Positions 57,092 through 64,000 of a stretch of DNA of 64,000 nt are shown here, in pieces; position 1 is the stretch's first letter, and every line of letters starts with the position of its first letter. The notes under the pieces were generated by a model, which did not search any database, had not been told where the DNA came from, and was given only the letters and a program-made list of their open reading frames with translations. Both the position numbers and the translations under genes were made by a program. Source of the DNA: Desmodesmus armatus (Eukaryota; Chlorophyta; Chlorophyceae; Sphaeropleales; Scenedesmaceae); NCBI GenBank assembly GCA_007449985.2, contig VIIQ02000127.1, positions 62,001-126,000 of the forward strand, written 5' to 3'.

Positions 57092-57750
57092 CTAGAGCAA
57101 AAGCATGCTGTGGCATGATTTGGGGTGGGGATTATTCTATGGCATGTGTCATGCGTGTGAGATGCCAGGAGAGACTTGCTTTGTAGTAACGAGCCTTGAT
57201 CAGGGACGGCTGTGTTACAAGGGTTGTGAAGGTAGTTGTGGCTGGGCCACAAACAGCCTGGCTGGTTGGATTCATGCAGCTTTGCTGCTGGGGTTGGGGG
57301 GCATGTCTGGTGTTTCACTTGTGTGCGATTGTCTATATACTGTTACTGTTATTGTTGCTGTTATATGTGTGCTGCAGCTGCATTCAGCATGGTTTGTGCA
57401 CAATTGTGGGGTCTGTGGCAGTGGTGCAGAGTTGCTACTGGATCGATACTCACCAGCAGCCAGAGGTGTTGGATGAGACATCAGCAGCTTGGGCAATGCT
57501 GCTCAATTGTGGTGGTGGTACCCACATGTGGTCACTGTACAGCGACACCAGGCACAGGAGCATTGGCAGGTCATTGACAAGCACCCTGCTGAGTGCACTG
57601 CATGGCGCATTGCCACTGCAGGTTGTGGGGTTGATAGCACAGGGAGTTGGCAGTGCTGGCAGCTATAGGGTGGTCAGGGCTGCTTGGCTGCTGCAGGATG
57701 CACTGTCAAGTTGTGGGCAGTAGCGGCAGTTGCTGCAGCATAGGGTGATG

Positions 57751-58204
57751 CAATCCTGCAGATGCGGTGTTCATCTTTTGCAATCCTGCAGATGCGGTGT
57801 TCATCTTTTGCAGAAGAGCCAGAGGCTTCTCAGCATGAGTGGTTTGCTATCGCCAACTGTGCACCCTCGCCTCTAAGAGGGCAACGCAGCATGAGCCATC
57901 AGGGGCAGATTCAGGGGCGGATAATTGTGTTCACTCAGAACTTTTGCGGCACGCTACAGAAATGAGCGCGTGGCTGTTGTGCTCAGCTGTGAGGATTTTT
58001 GTGCTGATCGAGATACGAAGGCTTCCTGCTGCAAAGTCAGCACCTAGATGTTTCACAAACTCCGCTGCATCTTGCCGTTGGGTCTGGATCTCTCTGTTGT
58101 GGGGGTTGCTGCACTTTGACAGCCGCTGTCACGGCGGGACCTTGCCAGGTAACCATAGCATGATTTTTGTTGGAACGGTTTCAGGCACGACGTGTGCGTT
58201 GGGG
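57751..58204. other. Spacer with a 33-bp direct duplication
   Basis: A sequence containing CAATCCTGCAGATGCGGTGT is present twice in tandem at about 57,750-57,810. No gene is supported. Confidence 0.5.
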
Positions 58205-58370
58205 ATTTTGCATGTTGTTGCAAGAGTGCCTTCAACAAGTTCTTGCGGCATGGTGCCAGCACAATCCTGTGTGCAAGGCGCTGAAGGCAGCAGCAGCGGC
58301 AGCATCTGGGCCAGCAGAAGGGTTGGTGACGAGGCTGACAGCTGAAACAACAGCAGGGCATCAGACTGAG
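58205..58370 (+). pseudogene. Type A MYND C-terminal remnant
   Basis: Only the very end of a finger is left: AAWCQHNPVCKALKAAAAA and SGPAEG at about 58,240-58,320. Flank X follows directly, as after gene 3 and the 50.2-kb remnant. Confidence 0.65.
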
Positions 58371-59827
58371 CCTGTCGCCGAAGCCTGCGGCAGTAGCAAA
58401 CACATGCGGCATGCAGTCCATCCAAGGGTGCAGATGCGCACCCTGTGCGCTGGCTTGCCGGGTGTGCTTTCTATGCTGGAACACGTTTGCTGGGAACGTA
58501 CAATGGTGAATTTTGTATGTACCTGCCACTCAACAAGTTGCTGCAGTGTATGTAGTGTATTCTGAGTACTTTCAAAGCTTGCAGCATGGTTTGCAGCAAG
58601 GTTTTGCCATGTCTGTATAGCCCAGTGTTGAGCTCATCTGCACCTGAGCAGCTGCCAGTGATAGCAAATTCTCTAAGGCTTGGTGCCAGGCATCACCGCC
58701 CATCGGGCCCCTGTTGCTTGCAACTCGGGCATGTCTCATTATCATGTTGTGCGGTTGTCGTGAGGTTGTGTACTTCAGTGAATGAAAACTGTACTTTGTG
58801 TGATGTTTCAAATTGCAGTGACCGGCTGATGGCCCAGTTGTGTTAAGTGGTAACTGTGCATTGAGCTCATCTTGGACCAAGAGCCGTTCGATGCATGATT
58901 TGCTTTGACGGCACCTTTTGGCTCCTGCGCCCAGCACAAATTGCCACAACAGACTGGCACCCTAAAGCTTTGCTGTGCTTTCAGCAACAACTCAGGGTTC
59001 AAGGTAATTGAACCCCTTCGACTGCCAAAATCTCCAGTGCGTATACCTTTAAAAGATCTTAGCCTCAGCTGCTGAACAACATGTTCAGGGCGGCTGCCCC
59101 TGCTCAAGGCTTTCAATGCCGGCCGGCTAGGCCACCCATGCATTGAAGGTGGCTGAACCTAGCCTGCATCTGTCACGCCCAGCTAAATTATACACAAAAG
59201 TAGTTTGCACATTCCCACGGGTGATGGTTAAAACACACTTCGTTGACACAGACTGCACATTGCTCGGCAGTTTAAAACTGCTGCCACCAGTGGCAGCAGT
59301 ACTGCTGCTGCTCCGCGGGCATGATCTTGCCGGTGCGCTAGACCTTGAAGCTTCCTGTAGAAAAAAACTTTGTGTGCGGTGGATTTGCCGAGCCCGAGGG
59401 TGGAGCGCAGCACAGCGGTAGTGCGTCAATTTTGACTAGCGGTTGAGATCATCCGGCTACGGGTGAGAAGGTAAGCCAAAGTCTGCAGAGAATCGTTTTA
59501 CAAATTCTGAAAAGTGTTCTTAGCAAAGGAAGCGTGAGTATTCTACGCTTGTCTGGCGACACACCTCTTGTCAGCTTTTGATAGCCACCATTCGTGCCAA
59601 AGCGCTTTCAGTTCTGCTTCCAGAGGTTGTGATAGTGTTTCTTTGAGTGCTGGAGTGTTGAATTCCGCGGTGCAAGGTGGGTTCAAGGGTGCATTCTGAT
59701 GCTGCTGCACCTGACTTTTCGCAACAGTACGGTATGGGTCTGGTGCACTCAAGCATGCTGCTTATGACCTTTCAAACAGTGGATCACCGCTAAACTTCTT
59801 TCAAATCTTCTGCAGGACACTGACACA
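58371..59827. repeat. Flank X, copy 3, plus gene 6 upstream region
   Basis: From 58,371 to about 59,540 it aligns with 40,814-42,010, including CTGTGCGCTGGCTTGC, CATGTTCAGGGCGGCT, the CTGCTGCCACCAGTGGCAGC inverted repeat near 59,280 and GAGCGCAGCACAGCGGTAGT. The rest (59,540-59,827) leads into gene 6 exon 1 and probably contains its 5' UTR. Confidence 0.68.
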
Positions 59828-62800
59828 ATGCTCAGCCCTAGCCAGGCTCGCAAGGTGTTGCAGGGACTTTTGCGCCAACAAGATGAAGCTTGGAGCTCCT
59901 TCCACCACGTGGATGGACATGCTGCAGGAGCAGGTGAGCAGCAGAGCTGCCACTGCAAGCTGAGCTCAGCTCATCAGACAATGCAGGACCATGGTTGCTT
60001 TGATCCTGCACCAGCCATCATGACGCTACCTGCTGCAGGTGTTGCACAGCTTGGGTTTTGTGGGTGCTGTTGCCTTTGGCGTTTCAGAGGACTGGTTGTG
60101 TAGCAACTGACGCGGCTTGCATGCACATGCTGTATGTAGTAGGCTCCTTAAGAACAGGACATGATGCCATGCGTCGTTGGCGCTATGTGTCGCCTAGTGG
60201 TGCTATTGCACTGTACAAGCCAGGGACACCCATGAAGCTTTGTGGCGTGTGCATATCTCACTGTCCCTTCACTGAGCAGGGCATGGGGACTGCGGCAACT
60301 GAGTGCATTGCTTGCAAGGTTCTTGAATAACAACCAGAAACCAGCACGGCCAGATCCCATTGTGTTGCTGTGCTGCACCTGCATGCTTGTTGGGTCCATA
60401 ATGCACCTTATCAGCGCAATGCTAGCAAGGATTTACGGTACGCATCCAAGCCATGTCACTCACCTGGCGACATGTGTCTACTGATGTCCACTGCGCCACA
60501 CTGCAGGTATCAGGTGCTTGTTACTTGCTGCGACTTGATGACCGCACACGTCAACGTTGCGACGACAGCAGGACAGTACGCTGCAGCATTGCTGTTGAAG
60601 TGCGCTTTCACAGATCTGCCAGCACCTGGAGCAGGCAGCAGCAGCAGTATCAGTGGGCTGAGGGCCAGGCTGTGGGCTCAGATTGAGCGGTCTGGCCTGC
60701 TGCAGCAGCTGCCTGGCCTGCTGGCCCGCAACCAGGCAGATCTCCTCAGCTTCTTAGCAGGCTTGAAGCCAGAGACCCCACCAGAGCTCCCACCCATGCT
60801 CTCAATGCATTACAGCCACCTGTTTGAGCTGCTGGGGCACTTGCAGCACCTGCAGCTCGACAGCAGGCAGCCATTACTCACAACTGATGCAGCAGGGTTG
60901 CAGTGCGTGGTACCTGCCCTGCAGCTCGGCCTCAGCAGCCTGCAGTACGTCAGCAAGGCTGCAGTCCTAAAAGGGCCTCAGTGGTGGATGGAGGAGTGGC
61001 TGCACTTTGCTCGCATAGAGGGCAGTGCAGCTGGCATGGCTGCTGAGGTGTTGGTGAAGAAGTGCCTGCCTGGCAAGCTGCCTGGGAATATGCAGGCTCA
61101 AACCGGAAGCGGTGTTGACCTGAAGGATCCAGCTATTGCAGTGGCTGGGGCTCAGGCCACACAACAGTGGGTCTGTGTGGAAGCTGTGGTGCTGATGCTG
61201 GTGCACTTCCTGCGCATGCAGCAAGTGACAGCCACTGCCACTGCCGCTACCACCACCACCAGCAGCAGCAGCAGCGGCACCAGCCGCAACAGCAGCAGGG
61301 GGCGGGCTGCAGCCAGCAGCAGCAGTCGCCAGCCGGCCGCTGCTGGCAATGTCTCAGGGAAGCATGCTGTGCAGTGGCAATCCACCTTACTTGCTCCCTC
61401 CGTGCCAGCAGCATACAGCAGCATGTTGGAGCAGCTGGGATGCAATGCGCAGGTGGGGCTATGGTGGCAGCAGATATCAAGACACACCACGAGAGGAAGC
61501 ATGGGGCACGCTCATGGGGCTGGCTGTACGAGGATGCTCAGAAGCTGCTGCTGCTGTATGCCGAACTGCTGCAGTAGGAGCACAGCAACGGCATACGCAC
61601 ACCCCAGGCAGCAGCCCTGTCCCTGCCCATGTCAGCTGCCAACCTGCAGTGGCTGCTGAGCACACCCTGCAACAGCATGTCAGCAGTGGACAACTGCTTG
61701 GTTGTGTCAAAGCTGATCGCTCATGCGTGCAAGCTTGAGCCACAGCTGCAGCAGCAGCTGCAGCAGCTTGAGCCACAGCTGCAGCAGCAGCTGCAGCAGC
61801 AAGCAGCAGATGACAGCTCAGAACTGGAGTCTGCCAACCAGGCAGTGGTGCAACTGAGTGCTGCTGTGCTGGAGAAGCTGCTCGACCAGTACCAGGGCTT
61901 GTCAGCAAGCGCAGGAACCAGCAGTGGCAGCAGCACTACCGGCAGTAAGCTCCTGCAGTCAAGCCAGCACATCGCAACAGCGCTGGCGCGTGCAGTGGGC
62001 GATGCTGCGTTTCTGTCGCCTGCTGTCACTCACAGCCAGCAGCCTGGGCAGGGCGCAGCTTGGCAGCTGCCTGTCTCATCTGGGGAGTGCTGCGAGCTGC
62101 TGCAGAAATGTGTGCGCCTTGCAGCAGCGGCAGCAACCTCCAGCAGCATGCTAGGATCCCTTGCCTGGCTGCTGAGTGGGCGGGTAGATCACACTGCCAC
62201 CTCCATGTCAGTCAGCAGGGGTCCCTTGGCTGCACCTGTCGCTGCTGCTGGGGATCTGAAAATCCCCGATTCTCTGCAGCTGTTGGGCCTGCTCAGCAGC
62301 ATGCTCAAGCTGTGCAGCAACAGCACCGCAACGGCAGCAGCCATCACCACTGCAGACAAGCTGAAAGTCAGCACAGCAGTAATAGCGGCAGTTACTTCCA
62401 TGGTGCAGGTTGCAGTGGGCAGTGGTGCCAGTGGCAGCACTGCTGGCAGCAGGTCACGCACAGCAGTGTTGCCGTGGCTGGTGCTGCTGGGGCGCTGCTG
62501 CTACGCTGCTTCTGTGCTGGCACATCCTGTGCGCATCGGTCTGCAGTTACATGATCCACCTGCCAGCGTCAACAGCAGCCTGAGGCCCCTGCAGCAGCTG
62601 CAGTCCAGCCTGGCAGCTGTGGCACAGTGGCTGGCAGCAGCGGCAGCACAGCGGTTGAGCGCTCTGGGTTACAAGCCACATGAGGTGCAGGAGAGGCTGG
62701 CAGCGGCAGCACAGGCCCTCCTGGCTAGCATGGACCATATCACAGCTGCAGCACTGTCCAGCCCAAGCAACACTACAGCGCTAGCAGCACTGGATGACAT

Positions 62801-63077
62801 GCAAGAGCAGCTGCAGGCAGCAGGCAAGGTGCTGACCTCTTTTGCTGTCCGCACCACCTGCAACAACACAGCCTGCAGCAGCATGACGGGCCCTTCGGAG
62901 GCGCAGCTGGTGGGCAGGCGCGGCACCACGTGTTTCTGGGTGCAACACCGCTCGCTTCTGCAGCAAGGCGTGCCATACTGCAGCATGGCCTCAGCACAAG
63001 CCTGTGTGCAAGGCACTCGCAGCAGCAGCTGCAGCAGCTGCTGGGGCAGCAGCAGGGCATGTGTAAGGCAAAGCTAA
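59828..63077 (+). pseudogene. MYND gene 6 (type A) with several frame breaks
   Basis: Exon 1 starts MLSPSQARKVLQGLLRQQ at ATG 59,828, but its conserved end (TTWMDMLQEQ before GTGAGC at 59,934) is in another frame, so there is one indel. Exon 2 follows ACACTGCAG near 60,506 (YQVLVTCCDLM) and is open to about 61,460 (MLEQLGCNAQVGLW). A frameshift follows, then TAG at 61,575 and a long open stretch from 61,578 with AALSLPMSAANLQWLL, GPLAAPVAAAGDLKIPD, PWLVLLGRCCY. The finger (62,859-63,009) is split by one extra T at about 62,933: CNNTAC, then CNTARFCSKAC and HKPVC in the shifted frame, which would end at TAA 63,064. Without that T the finger is complete. Two to four lesions in total; some could be homopolymer errors. 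Confidence 0.82.
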
Positions 63078-64000
63078 AGCAAATGCAGGTTGAGGCTGCT
63101 GCTGATGCCTGCAGAGCCCGGGAGTTGGGCAACATTGTCGGTTTGGTTTGAGAAATCGCATCAATGTGCATGGCAGGAGTCCAGTTTGACTCATGCTGAT
63201 TGTGTGCGCTGTACACCCTGCATGCCAGTGCTGAGCACAAACAGCAGGTTTTGGGTGTGTAGTGGTATGGTGAATTTGGGTGCACTGTGCTTTCCTTGTG
63301 TTCACCTTTAAGCACCCATGCAAGGCAACCCAACATTGTGGCAATCAGCCGGGTGCCGAGTCAGCAGGCAACCCTGTGATCCAGCATCTGCTAGGGGGTT
63401 GCAGCAGCGCTCTGCTTTGATGAGCGCCAGTTGCGCGTGCTGTGCGCCCTGCACAGAGCACAGACATGGGCATTTGTGTGTGCAACGTCGTTTGGCGCAG
63501 TTGGGTGCCACTCAAAAGACACCAGCAGTGCTCTGCGCATTCCTTGTGTCAACCGTCAAGCACCCATGCAAGGCAATACTGTAGTACAGCAGTACGGCAA
63601 CCAGTTGTGCTGACTCAGCAAGCGTTTTTCTGACCCAGCATCTGCTGGGGGGTGACAGCGGCATGTGTGTGCACTGCTTGTGTATTTCTTGGCCAGAGAG
63701 GCTGTGTGCGCCTTGAGCTAGACAGGGCACAGTGGCGACCAAGTGTTTGGAGGTTGTAGTATACTTAGCAGGCTATAGTGTACTTTGGTGTGACTGCTTG
63801 TACCAGCAGGGCAATACAATCTGCAAGTCTGTGGTGCACGTTCTCCCACGTTCTTTACAAAACACATCTGCTGCGGAAGGATGGTTGGATAATGGTGGCT
63901 GGGGTTCCAGGGCCCCTGCCCCTGTCGACTGCACCTCAGGTGTACCCTCAAAGGGCATGTCTCGGGCCATGGAACATCTGTTTCTTGTTGTTGTGTGTCT
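63078..64000. other. 3' flank of gene 6
   Basis: No gene is supported. The phrase around CACCCATGCAAGGCAA occurs at about 63,314 and again at 63,562, with similar neighbouring sequence, so there is a loose direct repeat of about 250 bp (63,280-63,430 and 63,520-63,660). Confidence 0.45.

Larger units (their letters stand above)
56502..57750. repeat. Flank Y, copy 2 (downstream of gene 5)
   Basis: Partner of 46,606-47,559. It additionally contains the acidic coding remnant at 56,776-57,009, a hairpin TTCAGGCTCAGCCTGAA at 57,034-57,050 and a GTAACA hexamer run at 57,055-57,091. These look like an insertion absent from copy 1. Confidence 0.65.

Noticed and set aside
42279..61577. A non-standard nuclear code with TAG read as Gln
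   Set aside because: Intact gene 3 has no internal TAG/TAA, and TAG or TAA closes several frames; CAG-to-TAG mutation is simpler.
1..64000. CRISPR arrays, rRNA, tRNA, bacterial operons or phage cassettes
   Set aside because: No spaced repeats with unique spacers, no recognised RNA genes, and genes are spliced with eukaryotic GT-AG introns.

Overview
The window looks like nuclear DNA of a chlorophyte green alga. The evidence is GT-AG introns of roughly 40-570 nt, GC-rich coding sequence, very frequent CAG/CTG runs giving poly-Ser, poly-Gln and poly-Ala tracts, a TGTAA polyadenylation motif, and tandem MYND zinc-finger proteins of a style I associate with Scenedesmaceae (Tetradesmus/Scenedesmus). 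The species assignment is an inference from style, not from a search. There are no bacterial operons, rRNA, tRNA or CRISPR arrays that I can see.

Left part (about 1.9-19.4 kb): a rearranged, partly inverted-duplicated block. A multi-exon gene of unknown function ('gene U', minus strand, 12.2-19.4 kb) carries an internal 2.62-kb tandem duplication. A shorter inverted copy of its first exons lies at 1.9-3.1 kb. Next to each copy is a gene for a Holliday-junction resolvase of the RuvC/poxvirus-A22 fold (3.1-4.4 kb minus; 11.2-12.25 kb plus), so the two resolvase copies form inverted repeats around a 7.2-kb interior. That interior holds a poly-Ser protein (6.2-7.4 kb), a spliced plus-strand gene (8.2-9.1 kb), a Cys-rich protein (9.5-11.2 kb) and a pair of 247-bp repeats with GTGAC hairpins. 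This resembles a degraded mobile or virus-derived element, but no capsid, polymerase or transposase was recognised.

A near-perfect palindrome (19,364-20,246; arms 437 and 443 nt, 3-nt centre) joins that block to the right part and truncates the first exon of the next gene.

Right part (20.2-63.1 kb): six large two-exon MYND genes in the same orientation, plus six MYND remnants. They fall into type A (genes 1, 2, 3, 6) and type B (genes 4, 5). Flanks and remnants from about 37 kb onward fit a repeating unit A - flank X - B - flank Y. Only gene 3 (37,261-40,813; 1019 aa) reads through without a lesion. Gene 1 needs one base change in a G run and lacks its N-terminus; gene 2 has one in-frame TGA; genes 4, 5 and 6 carry stops, frameshifts or insertions. 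Gene 4 is split by a 1.2-kb insert ending in 66 perfect copies of TACTG and flanked by TGCAAAA; gene 5 is split by a 2.26-kb composite insert ending in a TGTAA motif plus A11.

Many breaks are single-base differences in homopolymers, including between near-identical copies. Some 'pseudogene' calls may therefore reflect residual sequence error rather than real decay.
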